This document shows positions 7,565 through 12,540 of a stretch of 12,540 nucleotides of DNA, piece by piece. The stretch is from Actinomycetota bacterium. Lineage in GTDB: Bacteria > Actinomycetota > Actinomycetes > Nanopelagicales > Nanopelagicaceae. The notes under the pieces were generated by a model. That model made no database searches and was not told the origin of the DNA. It saw only the letters and a list, made by a program, of their open reading frames with translations. Within the stretch, counting starts at the first letter, position 1. Every line of letters begins with the position of its first letter. The position numbers and the translations under genes were made by a program. The DNA lies in the NCBI GenBank assembly GCA_009698295.1, contig WLQO01000024.1:1-12540 (forward strand), written 5' to 3'.

Positions 7565-7575
7565 TAATCGTTTGT
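7564..7575. promoter_or_regulatory. Candidate LacI operator O2 at the lyase promoter
   Basis: TTAATCGTTTGT shares the 9-mer AATCGTTTG with the reverse strand of the transporter operator at 9053-9064. The central CG is at 7569-7570, next to the predicted transcription start. The palindrome is less complete than at O1 and O3. GATCAAAC at 7551 and GTTTGTGATC at 7570 also form a looser outer inverted repeat around it. Confidence 0.45.
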
Positions 7576-7606
7576 GATCCAATATAACTAATGAGGGGCG
7601 GTCGAG

Positions 7607-8953
7607 GTGTCTGAGATGAGTGAGCAGCCGACGAATCTTTTAGATTGGCTGTATCAGGATAAAGCCGCGGGTGACATATTCTCTCTCAGCGCTACCTATC
7701 GGAATTGGATTGCAGTTGAAATTGCACTTGCGCAAAGCCAATGCGCAAAAGGAGTCATTTCAAAAAAAGAACTAGAATTAATTGAGCAACTTAGCCAAGC
7801 CGAAATGCCGGATATGGCGAACTTCCGTGAAAGTGCGCTAAATGTTGGGTATCCCATCATTTCTTTACTTACTCACTTAAATAGCCAGCTACATGCTGAT
7901 GCACGTGGGGTCCTTCATGTAGGCGCTACTACGCAAGATATTATGGATACAGCAGTTGCGCTTCAAGTCCGTCAGGCAGGTTCCCTGCTCCTTACACATG
8001 TTGACCAACTTGGCGAGGCGTTAAAAACATTGGTTGTAAAACACGCTGAGACAATCATGCCAGGTCGCACTCACGCCCAGCATGCAGTTCCAACTACCTT
8101 TGGGTTAAAATGTGCAATTTACCTTTCTGAAATTGATCGACACCGCACGCGTATTAGAACTTCAGTTTCCGAAGCATCCCGTATCTCTCTTTACGGAGCA
8201 GCCGGAACATCGGCTGCGATGGGCATACACTCCAATGAAATTCGCCGGGATATGGCTAAACGGCTTGGTTTAATTGATGAAATCGTGCCTTGGCACGTGA
8301 GCCGAGACAGGCTAATAGAAGTATCCAACCATTGTGCAAATCTGTGCGTAACGCTTGTGAGAATGGCTCGGGAAATAATCGACCTATCCCGCAATGAGAT
8401 AGATGAAGTTTATGAACCTGGTGGTCACCATAAAGGGGCCTCATCGACTATGCCCCAAAAACGCAATCCGGTTATGTCGGAGGCGATCATAGGACTTGGC
8501 TTACAAGCGATTGGTCAAGGTCAGATGATGTTCAGGGCTGGCGAATCAGGCCACGAAAGAGCAGCAGGAGAATGGCAACTTGAATGGAAGGCTTTACCTG
8601 AAGTATTTATCAACTCAATTACTGCAACTCGCGTTACGGTCGAGATGATCGCCGGCCTCGGAGTTAATGCAGAGAGGATGAGAGAGAATATAAAGATTCA
8701 CAACGGCTCAATCATGTCAGAGGCTTACATGATAGAACTGAGTAGAAGTCTTGGTCGAGAAAAAGCTCATGATGCTGTCCACGAAGCAAGTAGAATTTCT
8801 AGCGCTGAGGATATTTCGCTCGAAGATTCTCTAATTCGAGTTCTTCCGGAAGTTAAAACAATCATCGCTAAGTGGCCACTTTCGGCAACTGATTACATTG
8901 GAAACTCAAAGTTAATATGTGCTCAAGTAATTGATCAATGGAATAAAGATTGA
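7607..8953 (+). CDS. Class II fumarase/aspartase superfamily lyase (adenylosuccinate lyase or PcaB-like)
   Basis: This 448-aa cytoplasmic enzyme belongs to the superfamily of fumarase, aspartase, argininosuccinate and adenylosuccinate lyases and carboxymuconate cycloisomerase (PcaB), which work as homotetramers and eliminate an amine or alcohol beside a carboxylate. Visible are region 1 HVGATTQDIMDT (104-115), region 2 GRTHAQHAVPTTFG (153-166, His156/His159) and the signature loop GASSTMPQKRNPVMSE (277-292, catalytic Ser279 or Ser280). The HAVPTTFGLK pattern is nearer to PcaB and related non-purine lyases than to housekeeping PurB. Its link to a LacI regulator and an ABC importer also argues for catabolism. 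GTG 7607 has GAGGGG 8 nt upstream; ATG 7616, with GAGG before it, is an alternative start. The substrate cannot be deduced. Confidence 0.85.
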   Translation: MSEMSEQPTNLLDWLYQDKAAGDIFSLSATYRNWIAVEIALAQSQCAKGVISKKELELIEQLSQAEMPDMANFRESALNVGYPIISLLTHLNSQLHADARGVLHVGATTQDIMDTAVALQVRQAGSLLLTHVDQLGEALKTLVVKHAETIMPGRTHAQHAVPTTFGLKCAIYLSEIDRHRTRIRTSVSEASRISLYGAAGTSAAMGIHSNEIRRDMAKRLGLIDEIVPWHVSRDRLIEVSNHCANLCVTLVRMAREIIDLSRNEIDEVYEPGGHHKGASSTMPQKRNPVMSEAIIGLGLQAIGQGQMMFRAGESGHERAAGEWQLEWKALPEVFINSITATRVTVEMIAGLGVNAERMRENIKIHNGSIMSEAYMIELSRSLGREKAHDAVHEASRISSAEDISLEDSLIRVLPEVKTIIAKWPLSATDYIGNSKLICAQVIDQWNKD

Positions 8954-9019
8954 TCAGAATTTGATCAAGATAAGTCAATAAAATTGATCCAATATTTATA
9001 ATTGTTCGTAAAAAAACTC

Positions 9020-9048
9020 TTGACATGGGGAAGCCCTTACACTATTTT
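9020..9048 (+). promoter_or_regulatory. Promoter of the ABC transporter operon
   Basis: -35 TTGACA (9020-9025, consensus), 17-nt spacer, -10 TATTTT (9043-9048). Transcription should begin near 9055, with a leader of about 48 nt to ATG 9103. This gives the transporter operon its own start independent of the lyase gene upstream. The candidate operator O3 covers the start point. Confidence 0.65.
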
Positions 9049-9052
9049 CTGA

Positions 9053-9066
9053 TCAAACGATTGACC
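9053..9066. promoter_or_regulatory. Candidate LacI operator O3 at the transporter promoter
   Basis: TCAAACGATTGA (9053-9064) is a palindrome with central CG and 5 of 6 pairs matching, continued by CC. CGATTGACC begins 9 nt after the -10 box, the same sequence at the same distance as in the lacI promoter. A bound repressor would block transcription initiation. Confidence 0.6.
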
Positions 9067-9071
9067 ATATT

Positions 9072-9085
9072 GATCAATCGAACTA
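9072..9085. promoter_or_regulatory. Possible second operator half-site O4 in the transporter leader
   Basis: GATCAATCGAACTA shares TCAATCGA with O1, but the other half is poor. Its CG is 21 bp after that of O3, about two helical turns, so two repressor dimers could sit on the same face. It lies just before the ribosome binding site at 9090-9094. Confidence 0.35.
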
Positions 9086-9102
9086 ACTTGGAGGCAAAAG
9101 GT

Positions 9103-9999
9103 ATGGGTTTATCTCTTATCAAATCGAGCGCATTTCGTCGCGGCTCAATTGTAAGTACCGTTCTTCTTATTTCCGCATCTTTGATCATCCCATTGAGTTC
9201 TCCCGCATCAGCGGCAGAGTCATGCACTGACACATTGACCAAGGCGCAAGCGGCATCTTATGTTCGCATGTCGTCTTATCAGCAACCACCTCATGGATGG
9301 TTCGATATTAATTCAGGTAAATATCAAGGAATTGACGTTGAAGTTATTGAAGAAGTTCTTAAAGGACTAAATATTAAGGATTGGGATTATGTGACAGCCG
9401 ACTGGGGCGCAATGATTCCTGGACTTACTGCATGTCGCTGGGACATCATGTCAATCGGTATGACGTACACAAAGCTCAGAAGTGAGAAGGTTCAATTCTC
9501 GCTTCCGGTTTATCAATACGGAGTAGCGATGCTGGTAGCAAAAGGCAACCCAAAGAAGATTAAGGGTAAGGCTGACTGGAAAGGCAAGAAAGTTGGAGGC
9601 ATTATCGGTTCAACTGACGATCAAGTCATTGGTGGCGTAAAGGGAGCAACTTATGTTCCATTCACAAAGTACTCTGACTTGTACCGCGCTTTGTCTACGG
9701 GACGCATTGATGCAGGCATGGTCGATGAGTTGCAGGGCGCTTATGACTTCAAACTGCAACCACAGCCAAAGATCACTCTTGTGAAGAACTGGACTGGTAA
9801 AGCAGTTGGCATCAGCAGCATCGTGATGCGTTTGGGCGATACGGCCTGGATTACTGCAGTTAACGAACAGTTGAAGATCATGCGTGCAAATGGCAAGTTG
9901 AAGGCAATTCTGTTGAAGTACGGAATGCCTGAATCTGCGTACATCACCTGTGATGCTCCAACAAGCTTCACAGCTGACGGTATTGCGCAGTGCCTGTAA
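9103..9999 (+). CDS. ABC transporter substrate-binding protein, family 3 (polar amino acid type)
   Basis: This 298-aa exported binding protein catches the substrate outside the membrane for the permease and ATPase that follow. ATG 9103 has GGAGG (9090-9094) 8 nt upstream; a longer reading from ATG 9025 would begin between the -35 and -10 boxes of the promoter and is rejected. Residues 1-38 form a signal peptide: positive start (K7, R12, R13), hydrophobic stretch VSTVLLISASLIIPL, and cleavage near PASAA (35-38). There is no lipobox cysteine; Cys41 lacks the L-x-G/A context. The mature part shows family 3 features, including GIDVEVIEEVLKGL, the WDIMSIGMTYTKLRSEKVQFS region, and SDLYRALSTGRIDAGMVDE. 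The cysteines at 41, 111, 283 and 297 could form disulfides. The ligand is probably an amino acid or similar polar acid, not proven. Confidence 0.9.
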   Translation: MGLSLIKSSAFRRGSIVSTVLLISASLIIPLSSPASAAESCTDTLTKAQAASYVRMSSYQQPPHGWFDINSGKYQGIDVEVIEEVLKGLNIKDWDYVTADWGAMIPGLTACRWDIMSIGMTYTKLRSEKVQFSLPVYQYGVAMLVAKGNPKKIKGKADWKGKKVGGIIGSTDDQVIGGVKGATYVPFTKYSDLYRALSTGRIDAGMVDELQGAYDFKLQPQPKITLVKNWTGKAVGISSIVMRLGDTAWITAVNEQLKIMRANGKLKAILLKYGMPESAYITCDAPTSFTADGIAQCL

Positions 10000-10002
10000 G
10001 CA

Positions 10003-10049
10003 TTATTACGGTATTTATTTACTTCGTTAAATAGTTTTACCAGTAATAA
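10003..10049 (+). terminator. Nested hairpin between binding protein and permease genes
   Basis: Outer arms TTATTACGGTA (10003-10013) and TACCAGTAATAA (10038-10049) pair with one bulged A. An inner stem TATTTA (10016-10021) / TAAATA (10028-10033) closes a CTTCGT loop. It sits only 3 nt after the binding-protein stop. Such structures often stop part of transcription or protect the 3' end, so that the binding protein is made in excess of the permease. No T tract follows, so protection or pausing is as likely as termination. Confidence 0.5.
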
Positions 10050-10071
10050 CTAGAGAAGGGTTGGCGAGACC

Positions 10072-10803
10072 GTGGACAAGATGACGTGGGCAGATCTAAT
10101 AGATTTTCTGCCTACATTGCTCCATGGTCTCGCTTACTCTCTAGGAATCTCCGCAGTCGTAATAGTTTTTTCAATCATTGCTGGAGTCTGCGTAGCCTTC
10201 ATGAGGGTTTCACGTTATAGATCAGTTCGTGGTCCAGTTTTAGCGTATGTTGAGTTTATTCGTTGCACTCCAGCGCTAGTTCAACTTTATTATATTTTCT
10301 ATGTTCTTCCGATCTTTGGTCTGACACTTGAGGCGTTGACTGCTGGAATTGTCGGATTCACAATTATTTACACCGCTTATCTATCCGAAGTTTTCCGAGC
10401 AGCGATAAATTCGGTGGCAAAAACCCAGATTGAAGCCGCTATTTCGCTGGGTATGTCCAATCAGCAAGCACGACGCCTTGTCATAATTCCCCAAGCAGCC
10501 CGAGTGGCGCTTCCACCGACTGTTAATTACTTGCTTAGCCTTATTAAGGATACTTCCTTACTTTCTATTATTACGATTCAAGAAATTATGTTCCGGGGAC
10601 TAATTCTTGCTTCACAGACTTTTAAATACTTTACGATCCTCACAGAGGTCGCTTTCCTCTATTTTTGCGTCTGTTTCCCTCTAACAATTCTCGCCCGCCG
10701 GCTAGAAGCTAAATTTGAAAGAGAATTGGGATACGGCAAGTCCAATGGAGAAAAGAAGAAGAATTTCTTCGCGGTTGGACCATGGGGGGCATCTAAATCA
10801 TGA
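10072..10803 (+). CDS. ABC transporter permease, HisM/GlnP type
   Basis: This 243-aa inner-membrane protein forms the channel of the importer. Hydrophobic segments occur at about 22-45, 66-84, 88-108, 150-170 and 186-207, fitting the usual five-helix form. The cytoplasmic EAA loop that docks on the ATPase is clear: IEAAISLGMSNQQARRLVIIPQA (about 120-142, shown here by its key residues E121, G127 and the IPQA end). Only one permease gene is present, so it probably acts as a homodimer. The start is GTG 10072, with GAAGGG (10055-10060) 11 nt upstream; ATG 10081 is an alternative. The C-terminal tail (about 210-243) is charged and cytoplasmic. The stop overlaps the ATPase start (ATGA at 10800-10803). 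Confidence 0.9.
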   Translation: MDKMTWADLIDFLPTLLHGLAYSLGISAVVIVFSIIAGVCVAFMRVSRYRSVRGPVLAYVEFIRCTPALVQLYYIFYVLPIFGLTLEALTAGIVGFTIIYTAYLSEVFRAAINSVAKTQIEAAISLGMSNQQARRLVIIPQAARVALPPTVNYLLSLIKDTSLLSIITIQEIMFRGLILASQTFKYFTILTEVAFLYFCVCFPLTILARRLEAKFERELGYGKSNGEKKKNFFAVGPWGASKS

Positions 10804-11582
10804 AAAATGAAGCGCTTATCCACGATGGAACAGTTTCATTTAAGGGAGTTTGGAAAGACTTCGGTGGGGTGCCGGTACTTCGAGGCATTGATTTAGATAT
10901 TGCCTCCGGAGAGATTCTTGCCTTGCTAGGGCAGAGCGGCTCTGGAAAAACTACTCTTTTAAGATGCGTAAATGGATTAGAAGTGATCCAAAAAGGCACC
11001 ATAGAAGTTGGCGGAGAATTAATTCAAGATTCGGCAAAAGGTAAAAATTCACTCTCCTCAGATATCGCCCAAATTCGACAATCTATTGGAATCGTCTTCC
11101 AGCAATTTAATTTATTTCCTCACATGACCGTGATGGAGAATATCTGCGTCGCACAAATCAAAGTCTTAGGGCGTTCTGAGGAGATTGCTCGCGATCGAGC
11201 ACGAAGCTTGCTAGATCGAGTTGGACTACTTGAGAAAGCAGAGTCGCGTCCTTTGCAACTATCGGGTGGCCAACAGCAGAGAGTTGCAATTGCTCGCACC
11301 TTGGCTATGGACCCCCGCGTCCTGCTCCTTGATGAGGTTACATCCTCATTAGATCCACAGATGACTAACGATGTCTTGCGGGTTATTGGGGATGTTGCCA
11401 AAGATGGAATAACGCTTATTGTGGTGACTCATGAGATGGGTTTTGCACGACATGTCGCCAATAGAGCGGTTTTCATGCACGAAGGCGTGGTGGCAGAGGA
11501 TGCTCCCGCAAAAGAGCTTTTTGAAAATCCACAAAATGAAAATACTAAAAAATTCCTAGCAGCTGTCCTTTCTCATCAGTAG
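10800..11582 (+). CDS. ABC transporter ATP-binding protein, GlnQ/HisP type
   Basis: This 260-aa ATPase powers the importer from the cytoplasmic side. All nucleotide-binding motifs are intact: Walker A GQSGSGKT (44-51), Q-loop FQQFNLFPHMT (100-110), signature LSGGQQQR (154-161), Walker B VLLLDE (174-179) with Glu179, D-loop SSLD (182-185) and switch His211 (VTHEMGFAR). The FPHMTVMEN and THEMGFAR stretches are typical of polar amino acid importers. DEVTSSLDP replaces the more common DEPTSALDP, a mild variation. Translation should be coupled to the permease by the 4-nt overlap. The next gene follows after 20 nt. Confidence 0.93.
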   Translation: MKNEALIHDGTVSFKGVWKDFGGVPVLRGIDLDIASGEILALLGQSGSGKTTLLRCVNGLEVIQKGTIEVGGELIQDSAKGKNSLSSDIAQIRQSIGIVFQQFNLFPHMTVMENICVAQIKVLGRSEEIARDRARSLLDRVGLLEKAESRPLQLSGGQQQRVAIARTLAMDPRVLLLDEVTSSLDPQMTNDVLRVIGDVAKDGITLIVVTHEMGFARHVANRAVFMHEGVVAEDAPAKELFENPQNENTKKFLAAVLSHQ

Positions 11583-11602
11583 CCAATTAAAGGAGATAAA
11601 TA

Positions 11603-12382
11603 ATGTCCGGTAAGCCACATTTCCCAAACCCATGGCCTGCTCCACAACATTTGTGGGCTGATCCACCTTGGATTCTTTCCGGAACTTCTATTACCGCTTG
11701 GTTTGAAGTGGATGCAAAAGCTGTTGCAAATGTTGTCAGCCCTGCATTCAAGAGCCTATCTGGAGAGACCGGCGTTATCACGCGACTTCGCTATTACGAC
11801 ATTAAGTTTGAGCCACGTGATGGAACTCCAGAGTTTAAGAAGAAATTTAGTGGTGGCTTTAAAGAAGCAGTCGTTGCATTTAAAGGAAGCATTGCAGATA
11901 TCGATGGTGAATTTTCAGCGTTTATGTGGACTGATGACGACACATACATCGGTTGGGGGCGTGAAATATTTGGTTGGCCTCTAATCAGATCTGAATTCAC
12001 GTTACAAGGCAAGGCATGGGATGCATCTTCAAAGGAACAAACTCAGTGCCGAGTTCAATCCTCTGATTTTGATCTCACTTTGACCATGGATGATGATTCC
12101 GCAGTTGAGCAGGCAATTGGCAAAGGTCCTAATTGGTTAACTCCGCGCCGGGTGATTTTTCCTGCGGGGGATGAGCCCGACCGTCATGATCTAAATGTTG
12201 TTGTCCCAACAATTATTGAACCTGGCAACTTCTATGTTCATAAAGGCGCGGTGAATTTTGATGTTAAGAGTGGGTCAATTATCGAGGGATTAAATCCTTT
12301 AACCACTCCAGTAATCCATCGCCACGCAAACTTCAAAATCTGTGTAGGAGATAACGTGAAAACGGTACAGGGGATTGGCTAG
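11603..12382 (+). CDS. Acetoacetate decarboxylase-like protein lacking the catalytic lysines
   Basis: This 259-aa protein resembles the acetoacetate decarboxylase (ADC) superfamily. The best mark is GREIFGWP (119-126), matching GRELSAYP of the Clostridium acetobutylicum enzyme. In that enzyme the next two residues are Lys115 and Lys116, the Schiff-base lysine and its partner; here they are Leu127 and Ile128. A standard Schiff-base decarboxylation is therefore unlikely, so it may do another reaction, bind a ligand or be non-catalytic. No signal peptide or membrane segment is seen. The start ATG 11603 has AAAGGAG ending 7 nt upstream, and the gene follows the transporter ATPase by 20 nt, so it belongs to that operon and presumably works on the imported compound or a product of it (inference). 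Confidence 0.75.
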   Translation: MSGKPHFPNPWPAPQHLWADPPWILSGTSITAWFEVDAKAVANVVSPAFKSLSGETGVITRLRYYDIKFEPRDGTPEFKKKFSGGFKEAVVAFKGSIADIDGEFSAFMWTDDDTYIGWGREIFGWPLIRSEFTLQGKAWDASSKEQTQCRVQSSDFDLTLTMDDDSAVEQAIGKGPNWLTPRRVIFPAGDEPDRHDLNVVVPTIIEPGNFYVHKGAVNFDVKSGSIIEGLNPLTTPVIHRHANFKICVGDNVKTVQGIG

Positions 12383-12404
12383 TTTGGCGTAACAAGCGCC
12401 ACGA

Positions 12405-12462
12405 TCTGCAAGAGATAACTTTGAAAAGGCGCTTTGCCTCTTCGTCTTATAAGATTTGCAGA
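12405..12462 (+). other. Structured region before the last ORF, possible terminator or leader
   Basis: In the 105-base gap 12383-12487, TCTGCAA (12405-12411) pairs with TTGCAGA (12456-12462). Inside it GAAAAGGC (12423-12430) and GCCTCTTC (12436-12443) form a stem with one mismatch and a GCTTT loop. A small stem TGGCG (12385-12389) / CGCCA (12397-12401) precedes it. No T tract of note follows, and TATAAG (12448-12453) looks like a -10 box but lacks a well-spaced -35. It could end the transporter operon or regulate the next ORF. Confidence 0.35.
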
Positions 12463-12487
12463 AATTAACTTAAGAAAAGGATCAACC

Positions 12488-12540
12488 ATGGGCGCTTGTA
12501 CCTGTACTTACACCAGAGATGAAGAGAAGAACTGCGACGG
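12488..12540 (+). CDS. Start of a cysteine-rich ORF, cut by the window end
   Basis: ATG 12488 is preceded by AAAAGG (12475-12480) at a 7-nt spacing, so this is a credible start. The 17 complete codons read MGACTCTYTRDEEKNCD, with Cys4, Cys6 and Cys16 in the first sixteen residues. I do not recognise the family. The dense cysteines hint at metal or cofactor binding, but too little is visible to say. It may continue the transporter operon. Confidence 0.55.
   Translation, partial: MGACTCTYTRDEEKNCD

Larger units (their letters stand above)
8931..9080. repeat. Cluster of TGATCA motifs around the transporter promoter
   Basis: The palindrome TGATCA occurs five times at 8932, 8951, 8962, 9050 and 9071, with a one-base variant TGATCC at 8985; three copies are within TTGATCAA or TTGATCAAT. 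The first is in the lyase C-terminus, the second includes its stop codon, and the last two are 21 bp apart and run into operators O3 and O4. The motif also occurs in coding sequence elsewhere (for example 3231), so it is not unique to this site. Confidence 0.45.

Noticed and set aside
7583..7588. TATAAC as the main -10 box for the lyase gene
   Set aside because: No acceptable -35 lies 16-18 nt upstream, and transcription would start within or beside the ribosome binding site.
7607..8953. Calling the lyase purB (housekeeping adenylosuccinate lyase)
   Set aside because: The THAQHAVPTTFG region and its regulon context fit a catabolic PcaB-like or other specialised member better.
9025..9102. ATG 9025 as start of the binding protein
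   Set aside because: It falls between the -35 and -10 boxes of the promoter. ATG 9103 has GGAGG and begins a normal signal peptide.
9451..9465. GTCA...TGAC operator-like sequence inside the binding-protein gene
   Set aside because: The centre is one base too long for the operator consensus, and it fits the coding sequence without need for another role.
12385..12401. TGGCG/CGCCA hairpin as an intrinsic terminator
   Set aside because: Only 5 bp with no T tract after it, so I include it only as part of the structured gap.

Overview
The window looks like chromosomal DNA of a low-to-mid GC bacterium, most likely a streamlined freshwater actinobacterium of the Nanopelagicales (acI) type. This rests on tight gene packing with 4-nt ATGA overlaps, three likely GTG starts, a GC content that looks mid-40s by eye, and a mix of LacI regulator, sugar-oxidation and amino-acid-type transport genes. 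The taxonomic call is inference. I saw no rRNA, tRNA, CRISPR array, insertion sequence or phage gene.

Left part (1-2527, + strand): a three-gene run made of the 3' part of an aldose-1-epimerase-like mutarotase, an NAD-type short-chain dehydrogenase (SDR) and an SMP-30/gluconolactonase-family lactonase. Together they fit the opening steps of a non-phosphorylating sugar oxidation pathway (anomer exchange, oxidation to lactone, hydrolysis to the acid). The run ends against the next operon tail to tail, with one base between the stop codons and an 8-bp perfect inverted repeat over the junction.

Middle part (7426 down to 2529, - strand): a compact operon led by a LacI-family repressor, then an uncharacterised 340-aa protein with a CxxC motif, a second SDR, and a 668-aa fusion of the alpha and beta subunits of a thiamine-diphosphate 2-oxoacid dehydrogenase E1. 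Gaps are 7, 11 and 17 nt.

Right part (7607-12540, + strand): a fumarase/aspartase-superfamily lyase; then, behind its own promoter, a polar-amino-acid-type ABC importer (binding protein, permease, ATPase), an acetoacetate-decarboxylase-fold protein that lacks the catalytic lysine pair, and the first 17 codons of a cysteine-rich ORF.

The strongest new signal is regulatory. A near-palindrome with a central CG (roughly TCAAACGATTGA) sits just downstream of the -10 box of three candidate promoters: lacI itself, the divergent lyase gene, and the transporter operon. In the lacI and transporter promoters the sequence CGATTGACC lies exactly 9 nt after the -10 hexamer. The -35 boxes of the divergent lacI and lyase promoters overlap almost completely. 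A 13-bp exact copy of the lacI operator also lies inside the second SDR gene. This points to one LacI regulon joining uptake, a C-N or C-O lyase, an SDR, a 2-oxoacid dehydrogenase-like E1, a lysine-less decarboxylase homologue and an unknown CxxC protein. It may be a catabolic pathway for an unidentified small polar compound.
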